A stretch of DNA of 64,000 bases from Myxococcus landrumus (GTDB lineage Bacteria; Myxococcota; Myxococcia; Myxococcales; Myxococcaceae), in NCBI RefSeq assembly GCF_017301635.1, contig NZ_CP071091.1, positions 6,088,001 to 6,152,000 of the forward strand. Reading direction: 5' to 3'. The translations under genes were made by a program, and so were the position numbers. Below, piece by piece: positions 51,998 to 60,668 of the stretch. The notes beneath the pieces are model-generated. The model made no database searches and had not been told where the DNA came from. It saw only the letters and a program-made list of their open reading frames with translations. Position 1 is the first letter of the stretch. Each line of letters begins with the position of its first letter.

Positions 51998-52624
51998 GTG
52001 CTGACCGTCGACCCGCATCCGTCCCTGGACACCCTGGCCTTCACCACCGTCTTTCCGGCGCCGCTCGGTTCGCTGCCGTCGCCGGAGTGGCTGGTGGCGC
52101 TCCTGAAGCAGGATGCGTCCGCTCCGCTCTCCAGCGACGACACCGTGCGCGGCGCCGTGCGCGACATGCTCCGCCACGGGGGCTACAAGCCCACCGGGCG
52201 CGGCAAGCCCGCCTCCGAGTACCTCGTGCGCGCCTCGGGAGACGGCTCGCTCGGCTCCATCAACACCGCGGTGGATGCATGCAACGCGGTGTCCCTGCAC
52301 AGCGGCCTTCCCATCAGCGTGGTGGACCTGGACCGCGCCACCGCGCCCTTCCGCGTGGGCATCGCCCCCGAAGGCTCGCAGTACGTCTTCAACGCCTCCG
52401 GACAGAGCATCGACCTGGCGGGCCTGCTGTGCCTCTTCGACGCGCAGGGCCCGTGCTCCAACGCGGTGAAGGACGCCCAGCGCACCAAGACGAACGCGGA
52501 CACGCGCCGCACCCTCTCCGTCCTCTGGGGCGTGAAGGCCCTGGGCGACCGCACCGCGCGCGCCTTCGCGTGGTACCGCGAGTTGCTCGAGCGCGCGGGC
52601 GCCACCGTGGAGCCACTCCCCTGA
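51998..52624 (+). CDS. B3/B4-domain protein (PheT-related)
   Basis: 208 residues from GTG 51998 (GTG 51977 would add 7). The sequence YLVRASGDGSLGSINTAVDACNAVSLHSGLPISVVDLDRA is the B3/B4 domain found in the beta subunit of phenylalanyl-tRNA synthetase and in stand-alone editing-type proteins. The later FNASGQSIDLAGLLCLFDAQGPCSNAVKDAQRTKT contains the pocket residues. Known: B3/B4 hydrolyses mischarged Tyr-tRNA-Phe in the synthetase; free-standing copies are less understood. The next gene starts at or before its stop. Confidence 0.85.
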   Translation: MLTVDPHPSLDTLAFTTVFPAPLGSLPSPEWLVALLKQDASAPLSSDDTVRGAVRDMLRHGGYKPTGRGKPASEYLVRASGDGSLGSINTAVDACNAVSLHSGLPISVVDLDRATAPFRVGIAPEGSQYVFNASGQSIDLAGLLCLFDAQGPCSNAVKDAQRTKTNADTRRTLSVLWGVKALGDRTARAFAWYRELLERAGATVEPLP

Positions 52625-53727
52625 GCGCCCCCGACCTCGAGCTGCTGCTCGCCGACGGCGCGCGCTCACTCTCCGCGGCATGGGGACGCCCCGTGCTGCT
52701 GGCCGAGCCCCAGGTCCTCCGCACCCAGTCGCGCTGTCACGTCGTGCGAGCCCGCGTCCGAGGCGGCGATGTGACCACCGTCGTCCTCAAGCACTTCCAC
52801 GAAGACCCCATGCTGGGCCTGGATGAGTGGGCGGGCCTGGAGCTGCTCGGCCGCCACAACCTCATCACCGCGCCGGGCCTCATCGCGGGAGACATCTCCT
52901 CGCGGATGCTCGTCCTGGAGGACCTGGGCACCGGCCCCAGCCTCGAGGACCTCTTCCGCGCGGACGACGCGAACGCCGCCACGGGAGGACTGCTGGCCGT
53001 GGCCCGCATCACCGCGCAGCTCCACGCGCGCACCCGGGGCGTCCAGGGCGACTTCGACCTGCTCCGGCACTCGCTGAGTCCCCGCCCCATGCGGGTGCGC
53101 ATCGACAACGCGCGCTATCTGCTGGAGCACGCGGACCGGCTCCGTCGCTGGGCCGAAGCCGTCGACGCGCCCATGGCCCCGGGCACGCAAGAAGACCTGG
53201 AGCGGCTGGCGCGCGAGCTGGCGGAGCCCGGCCCCTTCCTGTCCCTCACCCATGGCGACATGGCCCCCGGCAACACCCTGTTCACCCCCAGCGGGCCCCG
53301 GCTGCTCGACTTCGAATACTGCGGCATGCGGCACGCGCTGTACGACGCGCTCATGTGGCTGCTCGTGGTGCCCTTGCCCGACGAGCTCATCACCCGCGCG
53401 GACCTCACCTACCGCATCACCCTGGCCCCCGCGTGCGAGGCCGCGCAGGTGGACGCCACCTGGACGCGCGCCCGCGCCATGGTGGCCACCGCGCGCACGG
53501 TGAACATGTTCCAGTGGATGTCGCCGCGGACCTTGGAGCGCAACCGCGACTGGGCCCCGGGCTTCTCCGAGCGCGCCGCCCTGCTGCGCCACCTCTCCCG
53601 CTCCCGCGCCCTGCGCGAGCCCTTCGACCCCGTCCCCGACCTCTCGCGCACCCTGGCCGCGCTGGAGGAGCGGCTCGCGGAGCGCTGGGCGGGCACCCCG
53701 TCATTCACCTGGCCCGCGTTCCGGTAA
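52621..53727 (+). CDS. Kinase of the aminoglycoside/choline phosphotransferase fold
   Basis: 368 residues if translation starts at CTG 52621, which overlaps the upstream stop (CTGA). GTG 52570 (55-bp overlap) and GTG 52693 are alternatives; the true start is unsettled. The catalytic Brenner-type motif LTHGDMAPGNTLF and the Mg-binding DFEYCG (residues 215-245) are clear, and the N-terminal lobe has a Lys region VVLKHFHEDPM. Substrate unknown; relatives phosphorylate choline, sugars or antibiotics. Coupled to the B3/B4 gene. Confidence 0.83.
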   Translation: MSAPDLELLLADGARSLSAAWGRPVLLAEPQVLRTQSRCHVVRARVRGGDVTTVVLKHFHEDPMLGLDEWAGLELLGRHNLITAPGLIAGDISSRMLVLEDLGTGPSLEDLFRADDANAATGGLLAVARITAQLHARTRGVQGDFDLLRHSLSPRPMRVRIDNARYLLEHADRLRRWAEAVDAPMAPGTQEDLERLARELAEPGPFLSLTHGDMAPGNTLFTPSGPRLLDFEYCGMRHALYDALMWLLVVPLPDELITRADLTYRITLAPACEAAQVDATWTRARAMVATARTVNMFQWMSPRTLERNRDWAPGFSERAALLRHLSRSRALREPFDPVPDLSRTLAALEERLAERWAGTPSFTWPAFR

Positions 53728-53735
53728 CGCCTCCC

Positions 53736-53762
53736 GCCGGAGAGGACGCCTCCCTCTCCGGC
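53736..53762. terminator. Bidirectional hairpin between the kinase and astacin genes
   Basis: Perfect 10-bp stem GCCGGAGAGG / CCTCTCCGGC with a 7-nt loop, between two convergent stop codons (8 and 21 bp away). Confidence 0.65.
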
Positions 53763-53783
53763 CATCGATACGAACCGAACGCG

Positions 53784-56150
53784 TCAGAGACCCAGGCCGA
53801 AGTGGTCCGCCGCTTCGACGATGTCCACCAGGTACACGGGCGCCTGAATCCAGCGCTGCTCTCGCACGCGTGAGAGGCCAGGAGCCCCCGCGCTGTAGAG
53901 CACCTGCACCGCGCCCGCGTCGACCACGCCCCCCACGTCCTCGTAGGGCGCGGCGACCGCGAGGTCCAGGTAGCCATTGCCGTCGAAGTCCCCGGCCGCG
54001 AGGCGCGAGCCAAAGACATCCTGGGCCTCCGCGCCCTCATCCACCTGGGAGCCTTCCTGGGACCAGCGCTGCTCTCGCGACGCCAGCAGCCCGCTCGGTG
54101 AGCCATGCATGACCTGGACGATGCCCGCGGCCACCACCGTCCCCACCGACTCCCTGGGAACACCGATGGCCAGGTCCATGTGGCCATCGCCATCGAAGTC
54201 CTCGGCCACCAGCGCGGAGCCCAGGCCGTCCCCCGCCTCGGCCACGTCCGAGACACCCGCCGAGTCCTGGTTCCACGACAGCGCCCCCGTGGCCACCAGG
54301 CCCGACACCGAGCCCTTCAACACCGTCACCGCGCCAGCCCCCGGTGAGAGCCCCACCGTCTGCCCCGGCGCGCCGATGGCCAACTCACTCCGGCCATCAC
54401 CATTGAAGTCCCCCGCCGCCAGTGCCGAGCCGAAGAAGACATCGCCCGTCACGGCTCCGGGCACGCCGTCCCTCCCAGGCACCCACAGTTGATTCCCCTC
54501 GCTCATCAACCCATCCAGCGAGCCCCACAGGACATGCACCGCGCCGACGTTGGCGACTCCCTCCACGGCCTCGAACGGCACGCCCACCGCGAGCTCGTCG
54601 AAGCCATCCCCGTTGAAGTCACCCGACGCCAGCGAGGAGCCGAACCGGTCTCCCGTCTCCGACACATCCAGGATTCGCGTGGACGACTGGCCCCAGCTCT
54701 GCGCGCCCGGGCCGGACAACCCCGTGGGCGAGCCGAACAGCACCGTCACCACTCCGGAGTCCAGCGCCGAGGAGCCATAGTCCTCGCCGGGCACTCCCAC
54801 GGCGAGGTCGTCATGGCCATCGCCGTTGAAGTCGCCCACCGCGAGCGTGGAGCCCATCGCATCGAATGCCTCCGCGCTGTCCGGGACACCCACGGTGTTC
54901 TGGTGAAACACCCTGTCCGTGCTCAAGTCCAGCCCCAGCGCGGAGCCCAGGAAGATGTGGACCGAGCCCGCGTCGACAATGCCATTCACATCATCACCGG
55001 GCACGCCCACGGCCACATCCGCGAAGCAGTCGCCATTGAAGTCCCCCGTGGCCACGGCCGCGCCGAACTGGTCCGCGTTCACCGCCACATCCTCCACGCC
55101 CTGCGCGTCGCGATGCAGCCACAGCCCCGCCGGCACCAGCCCCGACGCCGACCCCCAGACCAGGCTCACCGCGCCCTGGTCCGTGCCCTGCCCCACGTCC
55201 TCGTGCGGAGTCCCGACGACCAGGTCCGAGTAACCATCTCCATTCACATCCGAGCGGCGCCCATGCCCGTGCAGCCGCTTCACCGCGCAGATGTCCGCCA
55301 GGGTCGGCGCTTCCCGGTTGGCGGAGAACGGCGAGCCATCCAGCCGGGTGAGCGTGGGCTCGTCATTGGCGGAGAAGGCATCCGACGCGTAGTGCATGAG
55401 GGAGTCGAGCCCATAGGGGCCCAGGTTCCGTCCCGTCTCGCCTCGCTGGGCGAAGGTCTCGAAGGCCTGGGTGTATGCGGGCAGGATGTTGCCCCAGTGC
55501 ACCAGGACGTTCCGGTCCCGGTCCGTCCGGGCCTGCTCGTGCCACAACCCCAGCACGTGCCCCACTTCATGCAACGTGTTGCCGGTGGTGCAGCTCGGCG
55601 AGAGCGTCACGAACTGCTGGCCGCCCATCCGGCCGACGTTGGATGAACACCCGGAGCCCGGCCGGAACGTGACGAAGTCCGCCTGCGTGGTGCGAGGCAC
55701 GAAGCGCAGGGGCGTGACGGACTCCCATTGCCTCAGCGCCTCCAGCACCCGCCCGGTGTTCGTCAGCGCCGGGTCCAGCGTGTAGGGCACCACGCTTCCG
55801 GGCCACCGGGAGATGGCTCGCGTGGCCCCGGCCCCATTCGCCTCCACGGAGAACGCGGACGGGCCGCCGACGGAGACCTCGGGCGGCAGGAGGATGTCGC
55901 CCTGGAAGACCCGCTCGCCGTCGATATCCTCGTAGGAGAGCGCCTGAGTCCCTCCCGCGACCCGAAAATTTCCGCGCCGCGCTTCACCCGCCCGCCCCGG
56001 ATGGGCGAGCTCCTGCGTCACTCGCTCCCGTGAGTCCTCGCCTCCCGTGGGGCCCCCGCAACCACTCGCGCTCCAGGCCAGCAGTCCCAACACCATGCCG
56101 GCGCGCGTCCAACACACTGAAACACAGCCCACGTCTTCATGTTTCGACAT
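53784..56150 (-). CDS. Astacin-like metalloprotease lipoprotein with FG-GAP propeller
   Basis: 788 residues. An export signal ends in Ala-Ser-Gly-Cys (Cys about 31). A propeptide-like region is followed by the astacin zinc site HEVGHVLGLWHEQARTDRD (about residue 193) and the Met-turn region SLMHYASDAFS, all essential residues present. From residue 290 there are seven FG-GAP-type blades, each with an Asp-rich calcium loop (DVNGDGYSD, DFNGDCFAD, DFNGDGHDD, DFNGDGFDE, DFNGDGRSE, DFDGDGHMD, DFDGNGYLD). A 7-bladed integrin-like propeller is therefore complete. Known: astacins cleave proteins; the propeller likely targets substrate or matrix at the surface. Confidence 0.93.
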   Translation of the reverse strand: MSKHEDVGCVSVCWTRAGMVLGLLAWSASGCGGPTGGEDSRERVTQELAHPGRAGEARRGNFRVAGGTQALSYEDIDGERVFQGDILLPPEVSVGGPSAFSVEANGAGATRAISRWPGSVVPYTLDPALTNTGRVLEALRQWESVTPLRFVPRTTQADFVTFRPGSGCSSNVGRMGGQQFVTLSPSCTTGNTLHEVGHVLGLWHEQARTDRDRNVLVHWGNILPAYTQAFETFAQRGETGRNLGPYGLDSLMHYASDAFSANDEPTLTRLDGSPFSANREAPTLADICAVKRLHGHGRRSDVNGDGYSDLVVGTPHEDVGQGTDQGAVSLVWGSASGLVPAGLWLHRDAQGVEDVAVNADQFGAAVATGDFNGDCFADVAVGVPGDDVNGIVDAGSVHIFLGSALGLDLSTDRVFHQNTVGVPDSAEAFDAMGSTLAVGDFNGDGHDDLAVGVPGEDYGSSALDSGVVTVLFGSPTGLSGPGAQSWGQSSTRILDVSETGDRFGSSLASGDFNGDGFDELAVGVPFEAVEGVANVGAVHVLWGSLDGLMSEGNQLWVPGRDGVPGAVTGDVFFGSALAAGDFNGDGRSELAIGAPGQTVGLSPGAGAVTVLKGSVSGLVATGALSWNQDSAGVSDVAEAGDGLGSALVAEDFDGDGHMDLAIGVPRESVGTVVAAGIVQVMHGSPSGLLASREQRWSQEGSQVDEGAEAQDVFGSRLAAGDFDGNGYLDLAVAAPYEDVGGVVDAGAVQVLYSAGAPGLSRVREQRWIQAPVYLVDIVEAADHFGLGL

Positions 56151-56348
56151 CGAAGGTCTTCCCCCTGAGGGCGGGCATCTGGCCCGCGAGACGCGGCGCT
56201 CTCTCGCAAATCGAGATGCACCTGCATCTGGATTACGACAATATGCAGGGGGTCTGACACACGGGCGTGTTTCACGGAGGGCCCGCCCACCGGCGGCCCG
56301 ACACCGGTGGGAGCTTCATCCCGCCTCTTCGGTGACGCGGAGGACGCG

Positions 56349-58274
56349 TCAGTGGCGCTTGAGCACCTGCCCCTGGCTCCCCACCACCCACGCCCCCGCG
56401 CCCTTGCTCCAGGCGCCCACGAGCACACCGGAGCTCCCGCTCTCCTGCCGCCGCCAGCGCGTCCCGTCGTAGTGCAGCACCACACCGCCCTCTCCCACGG
56501 CCCAGACATCATCGCGCGCGGAGCCCCAGACGTCCTTGAGCGGCACGCCTGGAGCGCTGGTCGTGTCGACGTCGAAGAGGATTCCGTCGTAGTGGACGAT
56601 GAGCCCCTGGTCTCCCACGGCCCAGACGTCATCCTCCGCCGCGCCCCAGACGCCGCGCAGCGTCGCCGGAGGCTCGACGGACACCTCCAGCCAGTCCCCT
56701 CCTCCGAAGAACTCGAACCTCCCGCTTGCTCCCACCGCCCAGGCGGACGTCGAGGACGCCATCCACACATCCTGGAGCGTGGTGCCCCCTCGGCCCCCAT
56801 CGAGCCACGAAGTCCCACGCCACAGCGCACGCTGCCCGTGCTCACCCACAATCCACACGTCCTCCGAGCCCGTGCCGTGAATCCCCCGGGCCACCAGTCC
56901 CGAGGGCAACACGTGCCGCTCCCACGTCCTGCCATTCCAACGATAGGCCTGGGCTCCCACGGCCCAGACCTCGTCGGGCGACAGCGCCCAGGCCGCGACC
57001 ACCGGCTCCGGCGGAGGCTCCGCCACCCGCCAGCCCCGGCCATTCCAGACCAGGGCCGCTCCGCTCGAGCCCGCACGCCCCAGAACCCAGACATTGTCTG
57101 ACGCGGAGCCCGTCACGACACTCCAGCTCGCCTCGGGCACACCGCTGCCACCCAGCCGCTGCCAGCCGTGCGGTGTCTTGCGCAGCAAGCCTCCCTTGGC
57201 CCCCGAGATCCAGACCTGGTCCCCGGACGTCCCCGAGATGGCGAGCAAGTCCTCTCGCGTCCCCGAGTCCACGCCCGTGAGGGCCTGTCCATCCCAGTGG
57301 AGCAACACCCCTTGATGCCCCACCAGCCAGACGTCATTCGCTCCGCTTCCCCAGACTCCCGTCAGCGGAACCCCCCGAGGACTCTGGACGGACACCCAGC
57401 CCGCCCCCGTCCACCGCGCGATGGCGCCCGAGGCCGACACCGCCCACCCCGCGCCTCCGCCCGGTGCCACCCAGAGCGCGGTGTACTTCTCCCCGGAGGG
57501 ACCGGGATTCGGGAGCTGCGCCGCGTGACGCCACCCCTGCCCCTCCCACCGCGCCAGCCGCTGTCCGCCCGCGAGCGCCCAGACCTCGGCCGCCGACGTG
57601 CTCCACGGCGACGACAGGGGTGCGTCGGTCAGCCCCGCGACCAGCGCCCACCCCGTGCCGCTCCTCCGCCACACACTCCCCTGGGGGGCTTCATTCGTCG
57701 GCGCTTGGGTCAGCCACGCCTCCGTGGATGACACGACGGTGAGCCCGCTCACCTGTCCCGCGCGCGACAGCGTTTCGCGACGCCACTCACGGCCATCCCA
57801 GCGCGCCAGCGCGGCATCTCCACCCGCGAGCACCACGCTGTCCGCGCCGGAGCCCGAGAGAAACAGCGCCCCTCCCGCGACGCCGCTGGCCCGTCCCGTC
57901 CAGTGCGCTCCATCCCAATGAAATACCTGGCCATCACCCGCGGCCCAGACCGCCGAGGGCCCCGCGCTCCAGAGCGCCTTCAACGGCTCCCCCGTGGGCG
58001 TGGGATGCGCCCAGCACCATTCATCCCCGGTGCAGGCGCCTTCATGAAGGCTCGCGGGCCCACCATCGGTCCCCGCGTCGATGCCCGCGTCCACCTCCGT
58101 GCCGCCGGCGTCACGAGGCCCCGCATCCGTGCCCGAGTCCTCGTGGACTTCACCCTCCTTGGCGGAGGCGCAATTCATCACTGCCAGTCCCACCCACAAC
58201 AAACCCAACCAGCCCCACGCGGCGCGTCGAGTCTGGTGTTGGCGGGAACGTCGGCCAGCCGACATTGCAAACAT
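56349..58274 (-). CDS. Lipoprotein with about 14 beta-propeller repeats
   Basis: 641 residues from the third candidate Met region (ATG 58274, GAGG at good spacing); ATG 58298 and 58265 are alternatives. Lipobox Val-Met-Asn-Cys. An Asp/Gly/Thr-rich linker (residues 45-85) leads to about 14 repeats of 35-40 residues of the form DVWAVGxxGxxLHYDGxxW. Two groups of seven would give two propellers, but this is inferred from counting. No enzyme motif. Many myxobacterial surface proteins have this repeat; a binding or adhesive role is likely. Upstream of the astacin gene on the same strand, 198 bp away. Confidence 0.85.
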   Translation of the reverse strand: MFAMSAGRRSRQHQTRRAAWGWLGLLWVGLAVMNCASAKEGEVHEDSGTDAGPRDAGGTEVDAGIDAGTDGGPASLHEGACTGDEWCWAHPTPTGEPLKALWSAGPSAVWAAGDGQVFHWDGAHWTGRASGVAGGALFLSGSGADSVVLAGGDAALARWDGREWRRETLSRAGQVSGLTVVSSTEAWLTQAPTNEAPQGSVWRRSGTGWALVAGLTDAPLSSPWSTSAAEVWALAGGQRLARWEGQGWRHAAQLPNPGPSGEKYTALWVAPGGGAGWAVSASGAIARWTGAGWVSVQSPRGVPLTGVWGSGANDVWLVGHQGVLLHWDGQALTGVDSGTREDLLAISGTSGDQVWISGAKGGLLRKTPHGWQRLGGSGVPEASWSVVTGSASDNVWVLGRAGSSGAALVWNGRGWRVAEPPPEPVVAAWALSPDEVWAVGAQAYRWNGRTWERHVLPSGLVARGIHGTGSEDVWIVGEHGQRALWRGTSWLDGGRGGTTLQDVWMASSTSAWAVGASGRFEFFGGGDWLEVSVEPPATLRGVWGAAEDDVWAVGDQGLIVHYDGILFDVDTTSAPGVPLKDVWGSARDDVWAVGEGGVVLHYDGTRWRRQESGSSGVLVGAWSKGAGAWVVGSQGQVLKRH

Positions 58275-58598
58275 AAGCGACCTCGCAAAGAAATACATCC
58301 ACCACAGCCATGCGGGAAAGCACTATTGCCATCCACCGCGCCAGGGATTCACCATCCGTGAAAATCGCGCATTTCAAAAATGGCGCGACAGAGCGGACAA
58401 GCTGAAGTCTATCGATGTCCCAGAGGGGGGTTCCACAACATCTCGACCACCATCGCCGCGCGCCTCGAGAGAGGCGGGCGCCTCCCGGTCGCTGTGCATT
58501 CCCAGGCAAGACAATCGCTCTCAAGGCCACACGTGTATCCGTGACCCGCGCGCGATGTCTGTCCTGTCGATGTCGTCGTACCCCAAGGAGGAGTCAAG
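58275..58598. other. 324-bp divergent intergenic region
   Basis: Between two divergent exported-protein genes, lower in GC than its surroundings. An imperfect inverted repeat CGCGCATTT-CAA-AAATGGCGCG lies at 58366-58387 (one bulged G). Two promoters must lie here but I cannot place -35/-10 hexamers with confidence. No gene or small RNA seen. Confidence 0.5.
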
Positions 58599-60467
58599 AT
58601 GAGTGCATTCTGGAAGCAGAAGGCTCGGCTATTGCCTCTCGCCGGTGTGGTGCTGCTCAGCGCGGGCTGGAGCAACACGCTCAATCCCCCCGCGGAGGAC
58701 CGCGCCCGGGCCCAGCGGCTGGTGGAGCGGTATGACAAGGAGACCGAGGGGAATGATGCCCTCCACATCAACCTGAACCTCGCCGACGACGGCGACTATC
58801 ACTTCCTCGTCGGCCGGCTGACGTCGGCCGGGAAGGACGAGAAGAACGCTCCGGAGCTGTTCAACCGCCTGGGCTTCATGCGCGAGCGGGCCCTGACGCG
58901 CGCCGCCCAGTCGGCGACGCCCGCGGACGAGCCCGCCTGGTGCAATCACTTCCTCAAGTACAAGAACCCGCCCCTGCCCTCCAATGGCTACACCACGTAC
59001 TTCCCCGTCGTGGAGGTGGCGTGCAAGGACGGCGCGGACTACGTCTACGCCGACATCTTCAACTACGACGAGGATGAGAACGGGGCCAACTCCGTCCTGG
59101 TCTCCTCCAACTCGGGCGAGGAGTACGGCGATGGCCGGGCCTTCGACGACGTCGAGGCCGTCGCCACCATCGCCACCGGGAAGGGCCGCGTCCTGCGCAT
59201 GGAGTCGCTGGTGATGGCGCTGGGGCCCAACCTCGACCAGACCACCTATGTCCTGGTGCGCTCCGCCGTCATCAACTCACCGCCGTCGATGACCTTCTCC
59301 CATCCTCGGAAGATTCTCGCCACGCCGACGCATGCGGAGATCTATGCCTGTCAGCTTCGCGGCGGCAATGACTGCGACTATGCCGTCGCGGGCTACCGCA
59401 ACGGCGTGCTGAGCCCCTTCGTCTCTCCCGCCACCAGCACCGGCGTGGCGGCGAGCTATGCCAATCAACCGGGCACCCTGAACCCGGCGGACTACTGGAC
59501 CTTCGGAGCGCCGTACAACTACGAGAACCTCTATGTCCCGGTGCGCGGCGTCCTGAGCGCGGGCGCGGTCAACAACTTCCAGTGCATCGTGTCGAAGATT
59601 GAGAAGGCTCGCATCCAGATGATTCTCAACGACACGGGCCGCACCTGCCTCAACAACGCGGAGTTCATCCCCAGCATCCCCGTGGGGGCGAACACGAGCA
59701 ACCTCAACGTCCTGACGAGCATGAGCCGGCTGTTCAACACGCCGGGCCCCGGACAGAGCCCCTCCAGCTGCGCGGCCTCCACGGTCGTCAATGAGATGAC
59801 CCGCTTCATGGTCACCATCGTGGGCAAGATTCGCTGCAACACGCCCACCGCGCCGGAGAAGCCGTTCGTGGTGATGTATCCGACGGGCGCCTCCGGCCTG
59901 ACGTCGAACATCTTCTTCCACAACAGCTGCATGGCGGCGGGGACGCGCGTCACGCTGGCGGATGGCAAGGTGGTTCCGGTGGAGCAGGTCAAGCTGGGTG
60001 ACAAGGTGCGCGCCAACGACAAGGGCGCCCTGCTGTCCGTCATGGACATCGCGCAAGGCAACGAGGTCAAGCCGCTCCTGCGCCTGCGCGACAACCAGGG
60101 CCACGACGCGACGCTGACGGAGATGCACCCCGTGGTGATGTCCACCGGCGAGGTGGTCACCGCCAAGAGCCTGAAGGTGAAGGACCAGGTCCGCACCGAC
60201 AAGGGTGTCTCGACGCTGACGTCCATCACCCCCGTGTCGAGCGAGAACGCGCGTGTCTACAACCTGCGACTGGGCACCGACCAGGAGCTGCTGGCGGTGA
60301 ACAAGAACGGCCGCACGCTGTTCGCCGGCGGGTTCCTCGTGGGCGACCTGAGCATGCAGGACGCCCTGACGCGGCCCGCGCGCGAGCAGGTCTCCGTCAC
60401 GCAGACGCTCCCCAAGGCGTGGCACCAGGACTTCCTCAACAGCATGAAGCCCGCCGTCCAGCGCTGA
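58599..60467 (+). CDS. Exported protein with C-terminal Hint (hedgehog/intein) domain
   Basis: 622 residues, ribosome site AAGGAGGAGTC. A signal peptide (residues 1-28, ending near SAGWSNTLN) precedes a 410-residue domain that I do not recognise, with many Asn/Asp and several Cys. From Cys444 a Hint domain begins: SCMAAGTRVTLADGKVVPVEQVKLGD (block A), LTEMHPVVMSTGEVV (block B, catalytic His), and NARVYNLRLGTDQELLAVNKNGRTLFAGGFLVGD. No C-terminal His-Asn or +1 nucleophile is present, so it resembles hedgehog-type or cleavage-only Hint domains rather than a splicing intein. About 40 residues follow. Known: Hint domains cleave the chain at their N-terminal Cys. A strong hairpin ends the gene. 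Confidence 0.85.
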   Translation: MSAFWKQKARLLPLAGVVLLSAGWSNTLNPPAEDRARAQRLVERYDKETEGNDALHINLNLADDGDYHFLVGRLTSAGKDEKNAPELFNRLGFMRERALTRAAQSATPADEPAWCNHFLKYKNPPLPSNGYTTYFPVVEVACKDGADYVYADIFNYDEDENGANSVLVSSNSGEEYGDGRAFDDVEAVATIATGKGRVLRMESLVMALGPNLDQTTYVLVRSAVINSPPSMTFSHPRKILATPTHAEIYACQLRGGNDCDYAVAGYRNGVLSPFVSPATSTGVAASYANQPGTLNPADYWTFGAPYNYENLYVPVRGVLSAGAVNNFQCIVSKIEKARIQMILNDTGRTCLNNAEFIPSIPVGANTSNLNVLTSMSRLFNTPGPGQSPSSCAASTVVNEMTRFMVTIVGKIRCNTPTAPEKPFVVMYPTGASGLTSNIFFHNSCMAAGTRVTLADGKVVPVEQVKLGDKVRANDKGALLSVMDIAQGNEVKPLLRLRDNQGHDATLTEMHPVVMSTGEVVTAKSLKVKDQVRTDKGVSTLTSITPVSSENARVYNLRLGTDQELLAVNKNGRTLFAGGFLVGDLSMQDALTRPAREQVSVTQTLPKAWHQDFLNSMKPAVQR

Positions 60468-60478
60468 GTCGATGAGCG

Positions 60479-60520
60479 GCGCGCGCCGCCACTCTCATCC
60501 ATGGGAGTGGTGGCGCGCGC
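60479..60520 (+). terminator. Strong hairpin after the Hint gene
   Basis: 16-bp stem GCGCGCGCCGCCACTC / GAGTGGTGGCGCGCGC with one G-T pair and a 10-nt loop, 11 nt after the stop codon. It is followed by TACAGATTCATCTG and not a T run. Confidence 0.65.
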
Positions 60521-60668
60521 TACAGATTCATCTGTCGACACGCGCGTCTGTTTTCATTTTCCAGAAAGGGAACGGGCACCGGAACACCTCCGGAAATGTC
60601 AGACCGCTTCGATATGAATACCCCTGAGCGGCGCCATCCTTGGCGTCGCCGAAAGGGTTTTCTTCATC

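Noticed and set aside
58599..60467. Intein that splices
   Set aside because: The C-terminal His-Asn and the nucleophile after it are absent and only a short tail follows. A hedgehog-like cleavage domain fits better.
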